Source: Rudaea sp. 3F27F6 (GTDB taxonomy: Bacteria > Pseudomonadota > Gammaproteobacteria > Xanthomonadales > Rhodanobacteraceae). From it: a DNA stretch of 64,000 nucleotides. Each line of letters starts with the position of its first letter. Positions within the stretch are counted from its first letter, which is position 1. Location of the stretch: positions 1-64,000 of the forward strand of contig NZ_SCNG01000004.1 of assembly GCF_005503555.1 (NCBI RefSeq). Direction: 5' to 3'. The notes under the pieces were generated by a model. That model did not search any database. It saw nothing but the letters and a program-made list of their open reading frames with translations, and was not told the origin of the DNA. A program made the translations under genes and the position numbers. This document shows, in pieces, positions 54,784 through 63,302 of the stretch.

Positions 54784-55842
54784 TCAGCTATCCATCCTTT
54801 GTTCGCGCAGAATATTCAGCGCGCTCTGCACCGGGCGGTCGGAAAAACTGAACAGCACCGCGTCTTCGTCCGCATGCAGCGTGTGCGTTTTCCACGACGG
54901 CACGACGAAGTGATCCTTCGGCCCGAACTCGAACGCGACGCCGTCGACGACGACGCGGCCGCGGCCTTCGACCACCGAGTAGACCGCGCCGTCGGTGCTG
55001 CGGAAGGGTTTTCCGGAAAATCCGCGCGGCAGAAATTGGATGAAGGTCGCCAGTGTCGGCATCGGCCAGCCGCCGGTCGCCGGATTGACGTAGCGCAGTT
55101 TGACGCCGTGCCAGTCGTCGATCTCGCCGTCGCGGTAGAGGCGGTCGAGCACTTCGCGCGAGCGCAGGTACGGATAGCTGAAGATCGGCGAAGTCGGCGA
55201 CGACGGCTGATAGTCAACCGGCAGCAGATTGTGACCGTAGCGCGCGAGCGCATTGCCCTCGGGACGGCTGACCTGCTGCGACTTCGCCGCACTCTTCTCC
55301 TCGAAGCCGGCGTCGAAGAAACGCACGATCGGAATATCGAGGCCGTCGAGCCAGACCACGGCCTCGGCCTCGCCGTCGAGACCATCGTTGCCGTGATCGT
55401 GCCAGGTCCAGCTCGGCGTGATGATGAAATCGCCCGGATACATGGTCGTGCGTTCGCCGTCGACCGCGGTGTACGCGCCCTTGCCGTGCACGATGAAGCG
55501 CAGCGCCGACTGCACGTGACGGTGCGCCGGCGCGACTTCGCCCGGCAGGATCAACTGCAGGCCCGCGTACAGCGACTGCGTCGCGCTCGACTGCCCCGGC
55601 AGCGCCGGATTCTCGAGGATCAGCACGCGCCGCACCGCTTCTTCCGCAGTGATCAGCGCGCCCGCGCGTTCAATGAACGGGAACACCTCGCTCCACTTCC
55701 ACAATGCCGGCACGCACGGGCCGTTCGGCGTGTGCGGCACGAGCACGCTGAGCGATTCCCACAGCGGCGACATGTGCAGTTGCTTCAATTCCTGGTAGAA
55801 CGCGCCGCGCTGCTGCGCGGCATCGGTATTCGTCGCGGTCAT
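54784..55842 (-). CDS. Gentisate 1,2-dioxygenase
   Basis: Ring-cleaving cupin dioxygenase converting gentisate to maleylpyruvate. The 352-residue product has two cupin domains; the iron ligands of the first are H107 and H109 (AHRHVQSALRF) and H148 (SWTWHDHGN), spaced as in known gentisate dioxygenases. Its start codon overlaps the stop of the upstream transporter gene as ATGA (55839-55842), so the two are translationally coupled. Confidence 0.93.
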   Translation of the reverse strand: MTATNTDAAQQRGAFYQELKQLHMSPLWESLSVLVPHTPNGPCVPALWKWSEVFPFIERAGALITAEEAVRRVLILENPALPGQSSATQSLYAGLQLILPGEVAPAHRHVQSALRFIVHGKGAYTAVDGERTTMYPGDFIITPSWTWHDHGNDGLDGEAEAVVWLDGLDIPIVRFFDAGFEEKSAAKSQQVSRPEGNALARYGHNLLPVDYQPSSPTSPIFSYPYLRSREVLDRLYRDGEIDDWHGVKLRYVNPATGGWPMPTLATFIQFLPRGFSGKPFRSTDGAVYSVVEGRGRVVVDGVAFEFGPKDHFVVPSWKTHTLHADEDAVLFSFSDRPVQSALNILREQRMDS

Positions 55843-56837
55843 GATGAACTTCCGGGAGAAACGACGGCGGCCTGGCGCGCATAGCGCTGCGCGAGCACGG
55901 CGCAGACCATCAATTGCACTTGATGGAACAACATCAGCGGCAGCACGATCGCGCCGACCGTCGCGCCGGCGAACAGCACGTTCGCCATCGGCACGCCGGC
56001 GGCGAGGCTTTTCTTCGAGCCGCAGAACAGGATGGTGATGCGGTCCTCGCGCGAAAAGCCGAGGCGCTTACCGAGCTGCGAGGTGACGAACAGCGCGACC
56101 GCGAGCAGCACGCAGCAGAGCCCGAGCAGGATCGCGAGCGTCTGCAGCGACACCTGCTGCCAGAGGCCGGCGACGACGGCCGCGCTGAACGCGGTGTAGA
56201 CGACGAGCAGGATCGAGCCGCGATCGACCAGGCCGATGACTTTCTTGTGCCGGTCGATAAAGGCGCCGATCCACGGCCGCAGAATCTGCCCGGCAACGAA
56301 CGGCACGAACAACTGCAGGACGATGCCCTGGATCGCCGCGAGCGGCGCGGGCCCGGCCGCGCTCGCGTTAGTGTGGATCAGCACGCCGACCAGCAGCGGC
56401 GTGATGAAGATGCCGAGCAAGCTCGACGCCGACGCCGCACACACCGCCGCGGGCACGTTGCCGCGCGCGATCGAGGTGAACGCGATCGACGACTGCACGG
56501 TCGACGGCAGGGTACAGAGAAACAGAATGCCGAGCGCGAGCTGCGCGCCGACGAGCCCGGTCGCGAGCGGCTGGGCGAGGTAGCCGAGCAGCGGAAATAA
56601 TACGAAGGTGCAAGCGAGCACGAGCAGGTGCAGGCGCCAGTTGGTCAACCCCGCGATGACCGCTTCGCGCGAGAGCTTGGCGCCGTGCAGGAAGAACAGC
56701 AGCGCGATCGCGACATTGGTGACGACCTCGAAGATCTCGGCCGCGCGGCCGCGACACGGCAGCAGCGTGGCGAGGATCACGGTGGAGATCAGGGCGAGCG
56801 TGTAACGGTCGAAAATCAGGGCAAGCGTATTTTTCAT
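55839..56837 (-). CDS. BASS (bile acid:sodium symporter) family transporter
   Basis: A 332-residue membrane protein with about ten helices (IALLFFLHGAKLSREAVIAGL near the N-terminus is typical of the SBF-like branch). It is a candidate for sodium-coupled uptake of an aromatic acid, which is an inference from its coupling to gentisate dioxygenase. Other BASS members carry bile acids, pantothenate or 2-keto acids. The 4-base ATGA overlap ties it to the dioxygenase gene. Confidence 0.85.
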   Translation of the reverse strand: MKNTLALIFDRYTLALISTVILATLLPCRGRAAEIFEVVTNVAIALLFFLHGAKLSREAVIAGLTNWRLHLLVLACTFVLFPLLGYLAQPLATGLVGAQLALGILFLCTLPSTVQSSIAFTSIARGNVPAAVCAASASSLLGIFITPLLVGVLIHTNASAAGPAPLAAIQGIVLQLFVPFVAGQILRPWIGAFIDRHKKVIGLVDRGSILLVVYTAFSAAVVAGLWQQVSLQTLAILLGLCCVLLAVALFVTSQLGKRLGFSREDRITILFCGSKKSLAAGVPMANVLFAGATVGAIVLPLMLFHQVQLMVCAVLAQRYARQAAVVSPGSSS

Positions 56838-56874
56838 GGCACTGCAAACATTCCTTGGTGTTGCTTATCTTCCA

Positions 56875-58203
56875 TTATTTTGTCTGCATCACGTTGACCA
56901 CGGCCAGCGTCATCGCCTGCGTGCCGGTGCGGATCACTTCCTGCGCCGCAGGCAGATACTTCGACGAATGATGCACCGGCAGCACTTCGCCTTTCTGTTT
57001 CGCCTCGGCCACGCGCTGCGGATCGTAGGCGCCGATGCGGAAATAGAACGACGGCACACCGGCCACGCCGTATTCGGAAAAATCCTCGCTGCCGGTCTCC
57101 GGAACGAGCAGTTCGTGCGTGTCGGCGCCGAACGCGGTGCGGAACACCGCCGCGGTTCTCTCGGTCAGCGCCGCGTCGTTGACGATCATCGTGTAGCCGC
57201 GGCGGAGATCGAAGTCGGGCGGGGCCGGCGCGCCGGCCATGTCGGCTTCGGCCTTCGCCGTGCGCTGGATGCCGGCGAGCAGTTTCTCGCGCACCTCGGT
57301 GTCCTGCGCGCGCGTCGCGCCGCGCACGGTCGCCTTGTCCGGCGTGCCGTTGCCGAGCGGCCCGCTGTCGATCGAGCCGACCGCGATCACGCCGAATGCG
57401 GCGGGGTCTTTCTCGCGGCTGATCACGGCCTGCACGTCGACGGCGAAACGCGCGGCCATGAGTACCGGATCGATGCCCATGTTCGGCCGCGAGCCGTGGC
57501 TGCTGCGGCCGTGGAAGACGATCTGGAAATCGTCGACGCTCGAACTGGCCACGCCCGGCTTGTAATAGACGCCGGGCGGATCGGCCGAATTGTGCAGGCC
57601 GAACGCGAAGTCGGGCCGCGGGAAGCGCGTGAACAGGCCGTCGTCGATCATCGCCTTGGCGCCGTTGCCGCCCTCTTCCGCAGGCTGGCCGATAAACATC
57701 AAGGTGCCGTGCCAGCGATCCTTCATCGCGAGCAGCGCCCTCGCCGTGCCGACCCAGGTAGCCATATGCGTGTCGTGGCCGCAGCCGTGGAAGACGAAGG
57801 ACTCCCTGCCGGTGCGCGTGATCTGCTTGACGTGGCTTGCGTACGGCAAGCCGGTTTCTTCCTGGATCGGCAGCGCGTCAATGTCGGTGCGCACGAGCAC
57901 GACCGGACCCGCGCCGTTCTTGTAAAGCGCCACGATACCGGTTTTGCCGACGCCCTCAGTGACGGTGAAGCCGAGCGCGCGCATTTCCTTGGCCAGCAGC
58001 GCCGCGGTGCGTTTTTCCTGATAGCCGAGTTCGGGATGTTCGTGCAGGTCTTTGTACAGAGCGAACAATTGCGATGCGTCCTTGTTCGCCTGCGCTTCGG
58101 CCGCGGCCCGCGTCGCCGCGACGTCGAACGCGAAACCGAGACACGGCGCCAGGCCGGCCGCGAGCGTGGCGAAGAACAGGGTGAGAGGTTTTTTGCGAAT
58201 CAT
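56875..58203 (-). CDS. Exported M20-family amidohydrolase (aminoacylase / carboxypeptidase type)
   Basis: A 442-residue metal-dependent amidohydrolase with a signal peptide (about 1-28). M20D features: LHEHPELGYQE (about 54-64), RTDIDALPIQEETG, HGCGHDTHMA (metal His and Cys), QPAEEGGNGAK (catalytic Glu) and FAFGLHNSADPPG. Members hydrolyse N-acyl or N-aroyl amino acids such as hippurate and IAA conjugates. Export implies action in the periplasm on a substrate brought in by the TonB receptors encoded upstream, releasing an aromatic acid for the pathway. GGAG precedes ATG 58203. Confidence 0.9.
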   Translation of the reverse strand: MIRKKPLTLFFATLAAGLAPCLGFAFDVAATRAAAEAQANKDASQLFALYKDLHEHPELGYQEKRTAALLAKEMRALGFTVTEGVGKTGIVALYKNGAGPVVLVRTDIDALPIQEETGLPYASHVKQITRTGRESFVFHGCGHDTHMATWVGTARALLAMKDRWHGTLMFIGQPAEEGGNGAKAMIDDGLFTRFPRPDFAFGLHNSADPPGVYYKPGVASSSVDDFQIVFHGRSSHGSRPNMGIDPVLMAARFAVDVQAVISREKDPAAFGVIAVGSIDSGPLGNGTPDKATVRGATRAQDTEVREKLLAGIQRTAKAEADMAGAPAPPDFDLRRGYTMIVNDAALTERTAAVFRTAFGADTHELLVPETGSEDFSEYGVAGVPSFYFRIGAYDPQRVAEAKQKGEVLPVHHSSKYLPAAQEVIRTGTQAMTLAVVNVMQTK

Positions 58204-58240
58204 TCGGTATCTCCAGATGGACGGTCGGGCCGGCGCAGGC

Positions 58241-60691
58241 TCAGAAGCGGTAGTGGACCTTGCCGTAGACGTAGCGGCCGTTGGAGCCGAACGGCGAGAG
58301 CGCGGAATACGGAATGCCGAACGAGCCCAATTCGTGCGAGTTGGTGACGGCGTTCTTCTGCGGATACACATTGGTCAGGTTGTCCGCGCCGACGATGAAC
58401 TTCCACGCGTTCCAGTCGTAGCTCGCGGACACGTCGAGCAGCCAGCGCGCCGCGTAGGTCTGGTCGGCCTTGCCCACCGCGAGTTCCTCCGGATTCATCA
58501 GATCGGCGACCGAGCCGTAGCGCGTGAGATTGGCATGCAGGCCGAGCCCTGCGCGCGACCAGTCGCCGCTGAGGATGTATTTCTGGTGCGGCGTCGCCAC
58601 GGTGAAATTGCCCGAGGCATTGCGGCCAAACGCCGACTTGACGACGCCGCCGGAAACATAAGTCGGCGGGTTCAGCGACAGGAAGGTCGTCGAGTTCCAG
58701 TTGGCATTGAGGCCAAGCTTCAATTCACCGTAGTCGCCGAGGTCCAGGTTGTAACTGTTGACCCAGTCCACGCCGCGCGTGCGCGTCGTCGCGCCGTTGA
58801 AGAAGTACTGCACCGAGGTGATGCCGCGGCTCAAATCGGTCAGCGGCAGCGGACTTGAATAGAGAATGCGATTGCCGATGCGGATTTGATAGGCATCGAT
58901 GGTCGAAGTGAAGTTGTCGATCGGATTCCAGACCAGGCCGAGACCGAAGTTCGTCGACTTCTCCGGCTTCAGCGGCTTCGCGCCGAGCGCCTGCGCGACC
59001 GCGCTGGTCGGCGGGAACGTGCCGGTGTAGAGCAGTTGTCCGCTCGACACGATCGAGCTGACCGAGGTGAAATATTCCTGCGCGAGCGCCGGCGCACGGA
59101 AGCCGTTGGACACGGTGCCGCGCAAGGCCAGCGTATCGGTCAGCTTGTAGCGCGCGGAGAATTTTCCGGCGAGCGCTGAGCCCGCGTCGCTGTAGTCTTC
59201 GTAGCGCGCGGTGAAACCCGTCGAGAGGCGGTCGGACAGATTGGTTTCAATGCCCGCGTACACGGCATGGTCGTGGCGGCTCCAGTCACCCGCCGAGGCC
59301 GGCTGGATACCCGTGGTGCCCTGGGAGGAACCGGGCGGCGTCGCGCCGCTCGGCGTTCTGGCCTTCGGATCGTAGTAATACGACGCCGCATCGCCCGGCG
59401 AGATCGAGTAGGTCTCGCGGCGGAATTCGTAACCCCACGACACCGTCGCGGCATTCGGCAAAAAGCCGAACTGGAAATCCTTCGACATGTCGAAGTTGAT
59501 CACCTGCTGCGTATATTCGTACGCACCCGCATAGAACCGCGTCGGCGAACGGCCGAGCGAGTAGTACATATTGGTGTTGAGCGTGTCGATCGAGTCGTAG
59601 CTGAGACGGCTTTTGCCGTAGTCCACGGACGCGTCCCAGTGCCAGCCGCCCTCGGTCGTGCCGCGCAGCCCGAACACGCCGTTGAGATCGTTCGGATGCG
59701 ACACCGACTGCGGCAGGAATCCGTTCGGATACAGCGCCGGCACGTTCTTGGCATCGTTGTACGTGCGGTAGAGCGAACTCGTGATGCCTTTGCGCCGGCT
59801 CGCGGTGAGATAGCCGTAGGCCTCGACCGCGGGCGAGAAGGTGTAGCCGAAACTGACCAAGCCCTGGTAGCTGACGATCGCCGGCAAGCCGTAGCGCTGA
59901 TACGAAAACTTTCCGGCCGGCAGTGCGCCGGGCGCCGTCGTCGCGCGATCGGTGTTGTAGGCGCGGTTGGTCTTCATCGCGTTCTGATAGTCGAGCGACA
60001 CGCGCACCCAACCCGGCGCCTTGCCGTCTTCGTCTCTCGCGCCGAACGAGAATCCGTACGAACCACCGAGGCCGTTCTGCGCGCCGTCGCCCTTGCTGCG
60101 CTGGCCCGCGTTGACGCTGATACCGTTGCTGCCTTCGCGCGCGCCGTGCTTGAGCACGATATTGATCACGCCGGCGATCGCGTCGGAGCCGTATTGCGCC
60201 GAAGCGCCGTCGCGCAGCACTTCGATATGGTCGATCGCCGACATCGGAATCGAATTGATGTCGACCGGTGCGGAGCCGTAGGTCGGGCCGCCGTTGAGCT
60301 GGATGTACGACGAGGTGTGATAGCGCTTGCCGTCGACGAGAATCATGACCTGGTCGGGCGACAAGCCGCGCAGCACCACCGGACGGATCGTCGCGGCGCT
60401 GCCGCCGATCGGCGTGATCGGAAAGTCGAGCGAAGGCAGCAGCGAACTCAGCGCGCTGCCGAGATCGCTGCTGCCGGTCGAATCGAGATCTTTCGGCGTG
60501 AGCACATCGATCGGCGACAGCGATTCGGCTTCGGTGCGATTCACTGCACGCGTGCCGGTCACGATCACCGTGTCGAGACTCGACGCCGGCTGCTGAGATT
60601 TTTCGGCGCTCTGCGCCGCCGCCAGCGTGGAAACGCCGGCGGCGACGGCGGCAGCGAGCCAATGCACTCCCCGTTGTTTGTTGCAAATCAT
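58241..60691 (-). CDS. TonB-dependent receptor (second of a tandem pair)
   Basis: An 816-residue outer-membrane receptor: signal peptide (about 1-27), plug with TEAESLSPIDVL, LRGLSPDQVMILVDGKRYHTS and ASAQYGSDAIAGVINIVLKHG, then a barrel ending in ...GKVHYRF. Start ATG 60691 has a strong AGGGGAG 6-8 bases upstream; ATG 60709 in frame would lengthen the leader. Highly similar to the product of the next upstream gene (60748-63222), so tandem duplicates. Downstream is the amidohydrolase gene, 37 bases away. Confidence 0.92.
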   Translation of the reverse strand: MICNKQRGVHWLAAAVAAGVSTLAAAQSAEKSQQPASSLDTVIVTGTRAVNRTEAESLSPIDVLTPKDLDSTGSSDLGSALSSLLPSLDFPITPIGGSAATIRPVVLRGLSPDQVMILVDGKRYHTSSYIQLNGGPTYGSAPVDINSIPMSAIDHIEVLRDGASAQYGSDAIAGVINIVLKHGAREGSNGISVNAGQRSKGDGAQNGLGGSYGFSFGARDEDGKAPGWVRVSLDYQNAMKTNRAYNTDRATTAPGALPAGKFSYQRYGLPAIVSYQGLVSFGYTFSPAVEAYGYLTASRRKGITSSLYRTYNDAKNVPALYPNGFLPQSVSHPNDLNGVFGLRGTTEGGWHWDASVDYGKSRLSYDSIDTLNTNMYYSLGRSPTRFYAGAYEYTQQVINFDMSKDFQFGFLPNAATVSWGYEFRRETYSISPGDAASYYYDPKARTPSGATPPGSSQGTTGIQPASAGDWSRHDHAVYAGIETNLSDRLSTGFTARYEDYSDAGSALAGKFSARYKLTDTLALRGTVSNGFRAPALAQEYFTSVSSIVSSGQLLYTGTFPPTSAVAQALGAKPLKPEKSTNFGLGLVWNPIDNFTSTIDAYQIRIGNRILYSSPLPLTDLSRGITSVQYFFNGATTRTRGVDWVNSYNLDLGDYGELKLGLNANWNSTTFLSLNPPTYVSGGVVKSAFGRNASGNFTVATPHQKYILSGDWSRAGLGLHANLTRYGSVADLMNPEELAVGKADQTYAARWLLDVSASYDWNAWKFIVGADNLTNVYPQKNAVTNSHELGSFGIPYSALSPFGSNGRYVYGKVHYRF

Positions 60692-60722
60692 CCAACTCCC
60701 CTTTTTCATTGGACCCCCGATT

Positions 60723-60749
60723 GGAAAAACGACTCGCTGCCCCCGAGTC
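60723..60749 (-). terminator. Terminator or attenuator between the tandem TonB receptor genes
   Basis: On the minus strand, GACTCG, loop of seven, CGAGTC, G, then five T (plus-strand 60723-60749). The stem overlaps the TGA stop of the upstream receptor gene (60748-60750). With only a 6-bp stem it may be partial, lowering expression of genes after the first receptor. Confidence 0.6.
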
Positions 60750-63222
60750 AGAAGCGGAAATTCACCTTGCCGTACATGTAGCGGCCGTTGAAGCCGAACG
60801 GCGAGATCGGCGCATACGGAATGCCGAGGAAGCCGAGTTCGTGTGGATTGGTCGCCGCGTTCTTGGTCGGATAGACATTGGTCACGTTGTCCACGCCGAC
60901 GGTGAAGTTCCAGGCCTTGTAGTTGTAGCTCGCCGACAGATTGAGCAACCAACGCGCGGCGTAAGTCTGGTCCTCGTTGCCCGGCGTGCCGATTTCGCTC
61001 ACGTCGAGCAGATCGCCGACCGAACCGTAGCGGGTCAGGTTCGCGTGCAGATCGAAACCGCTGTAGACCCAGTCGCCGCCGAGGATGTACTTGGTGCGCG
61101 GCACGTTGTTGGTGAACATGCCCATCGCGTTGCGGCCGAACGTGGTCTTGACCTGACCGTTGGAGACGTAGGTCGGCGGATACAGCGAGAGGAACGTGGT
61201 CGCATTCCAGTTCGCGCTCAGGGTGAGCTTGAGTTCGCCGTAGTTGCCGAGATCCATGTTGTAGGCATTGATCCAGTCCACGCCGCGTGTGCGCGTGTCG
61301 GCGCCGTTGAAGAAGTAGCTCACGCCGGTGATGCCCTTGCTCGGGATGTTGGCCGGGATCGTGCTCGAATAAAGAATGCGGTCGTCGATGCGGATCTGGT
61401 ACGCGTCGAGCGTCGAGGTGAAGTTGTCGGTCGGATTCCAGACCAGGCCGAGGCTGAAGTTGGTCGATTTCTCCGGCTTGAGGGGCTTGGCACCGTAGGC
61501 CGCGGCGATGTCGCTCGTCGCCGGGAAAGTGCCGCTGTAGGCGAGCTGGCGGTTCTGCACGATTGCGCTGACTGCGGTGTAGTACTCCTGCGCGAGCGAA
61601 GGCGCACGGAAGCCGTTCGACAAGGTGCCGCGCAGCGCCAACGTATCGGTCAGCTTGTAGCGCAGCGAGAGCTTGCCGGAGAGCACGGAGCCTGCATCGC
61701 TGTAGTCCTCGTAGCGCGCGGCGATACCGCCCGAGAGACGATCGCTGAGATCGGTTTCGAAGTCCGCATAGAGGGCGTAGTTGTGACGGCTCCAGTCGCC
61801 GGCCGATTGCGGCGCGAGGCCCGGGAACACCTGGGAACCGCCCGGACGCGCGCTGCCGTTCGCATCGACCGTGTTCGGATTGAAGTAGTACGAGGCCGGC
61901 TCGCCGGGCTGGATCGAATACGTCTCGCGGCGGAATTCCGCGCCCCAGGCGAAGGTGCCCGAGTTCGGCAGGAAATCGAACTTGATGTCCTTCGACATAT
62001 CGAAGTTTACCGCCTGCTGCGAATAGGCGAACGTGCCCGCGTAGAAATACGTCGGCGAATAGCCGAGCGAGTAATACATGTTGACGTTGAACGAGTTGTT
62101 GACGTCGAACACGAGATGGTTCTTGCCGTAGTTGACCGACGCATCCCAGTGCCAGCCGCCTTCGGTCGTGCCGCGCAGGCCGACGACCGTATTGATGTCG
62201 TTGGTGTGGTTCTTGATCTGCGGCAGATATCCGTTCGGATTGATCGAGGTGACGTTGCGCGAGTCGTCCCACTTGCGATAGAAGCCGTTCGAGGTGGCGT
62301 CGCGGCGCGTCGCGGTGATGTAGCCGTAAGCTTCCACCGCCGGCGAAAACGTGTAGCCGAAATTGAGCAGGCCCTGATAAGTGACGACGGCGGGGTCGCC
62401 GTAGCGCTGATAGCCCCACGCGCCCGGCGGCAGCGCACCCGGCGCCGTCGTCGAGCGATCGGTGTTGTAGGCGCGGTTCGTGTTCATCTCGTTCTGGTAG
62501 TTCAACGACAGGCGCACCCAGCCCGGCGACTTGCCGTTCTCGTCCTGCGCACCGAAGGCGTAGCCGTAGGAGCCTGAGGCCGAGTTCTGCGCGCCGTCAC
62601 CCTTGCTGTACTTGCCGCCGCCGAGAGTGACTTCGTTGCTGCCTTCCTTCGCACCGTGCTTGAGCACGATGTTGATCACGCCGGCAATCGCGTCCGAGCC
62701 GTATTGCGCCGAAGCGCCGTCGCGCAGCACTTCGATGTGGTCGATCGCCGACATCGGCAGCGAATTCAGATCGACCGGCGAAGAGCCGAACGCCGGACCC
62801 GCGTTGTAGTTGAGCAGCGCCGAGGTGTGATAGCGCTTGCCGTCGACGAGCACGAGCACCTGGTCGGGCGAGAGGCCGCGCAGAATCGCCGGACGCACGG
62901 CGTCATTGCCGTCGTTGATCGCCGGGCGCGGGAAATCCAGCGACGGCAGCAGCGTGTTCAGCGCGCTGCCGAGATCGTTGTAGCCCGACGCACCGAGATC
63001 CTTCGGGCTCAGCACGTCGATCGGCGACAACGATTCGGCCTCGGTGCGGTTGGTGGCGCGCGTGCCGGTGACGATCACCGCATTCAGAGTCTGCTGGTCC
63101 GACTTGGATTTCGTCGTGGCGTCCGTGCCTGCCTGGGGTTCGTCCGCGGACGCCATGAGCGGAATGCTCACGGCGATGAGCGCGGCCAACAGATTCGGAA
63201 CGCAACGCAAACGGTTCGACAT
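60748..63222 (-). CDS. TonB-dependent receptor (first of a tandem pair)
   Basis: An 824-residue outer-membrane receptor, close paralogue of the product of the next gene: signal peptide (about 1-26), plug with TEAESLSPIDVL, LRGLSPDQVLVLVDGKRYHTS and ASAQYGSDAIAGVINIVLKHG, barrel ending in ...GKVNFRF. GGAG precedes ATG 63222. Differences from its paralogue are spread over the barrel, for example in the extracellular-loop-like regions around 440-470 and 560-600, so the two may accept related but different ligands. The 5' neighbour is an MFS transporter gene. Confidence 0.92.
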   Translation of the reverse strand: MSNRLRCVPNLLAALIAVSIPLMASADEPQAGTDATTKSKSDQQTLNAVIVTGTRATNRTEAESLSPIDVLSPKDLGASGYNDLGSALNTLLPSLDFPRPAINDGNDAVRPAILRGLSPDQVLVLVDGKRYHTSALLNYNAGPAFGSSPVDLNSLPMSAIDHIEVLRDGASAQYGSDAIAGVINIVLKHGAKEGSNEVTLGGGKYSKGDGAQNSASGSYGYAFGAQDENGKSPGWVRLSLNYQNEMNTNRAYNTDRSTTAPGALPPGAWGYQRYGDPAVVTYQGLLNFGYTFSPAVEAYGYITATRRDATSNGFYRKWDDSRNVTSINPNGYLPQIKNHTNDINTVVGLRGTTEGGWHWDASVNYGKNHLVFDVNNSFNVNMYYSLGYSPTYFYAGTFAYSQQAVNFDMSKDIKFDFLPNSGTFAWGAEFRRETYSIQPGEPASYYFNPNTVDANGSARPGGSQVFPGLAPQSAGDWSRHNYALYADFETDLSDRLSGGIAARYEDYSDAGSVLSGKLSLRYKLTDTLALRGTLSNGFRAPSLAQEYYTAVSAIVQNRQLAYSGTFPATSDIAAAYGAKPLKPEKSTNFSLGLVWNPTDNFTSTLDAYQIRIDDRILYSSTIPANIPSKGITGVSYFFNGADTRTRGVDWINAYNMDLGNYGELKLTLSANWNATTFLSLYPPTYVSNGQVKTTFGRNAMGMFTNNVPRTKYILGGDWVYSGFDLHANLTRYGSVGDLLDVSEIGTPGNEDQTYAARWLLNLSASYNYKAWNFTVGVDNVTNVYPTKNAATNPHELGFLGIPYAPISPFGFNGRYMYGKVNFRF

Positions 63223-63302
63223 GTCTTGTAGTCTCCGGTAATGGATTGAGCGTGACTTGCGGACGAAAGCGGGATGAAGCGGGTGCGCAGTGCGGCGGCC
63301 GG

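Noticed and set aside
60692-60709. Start of the second tandem TonB receptor at ATG 60709
   Set aside because: The AGGGGAG that would serve as ribosome binding site lies between 60709 and ATG 60691, and the signal peptide is more typical from 60691.
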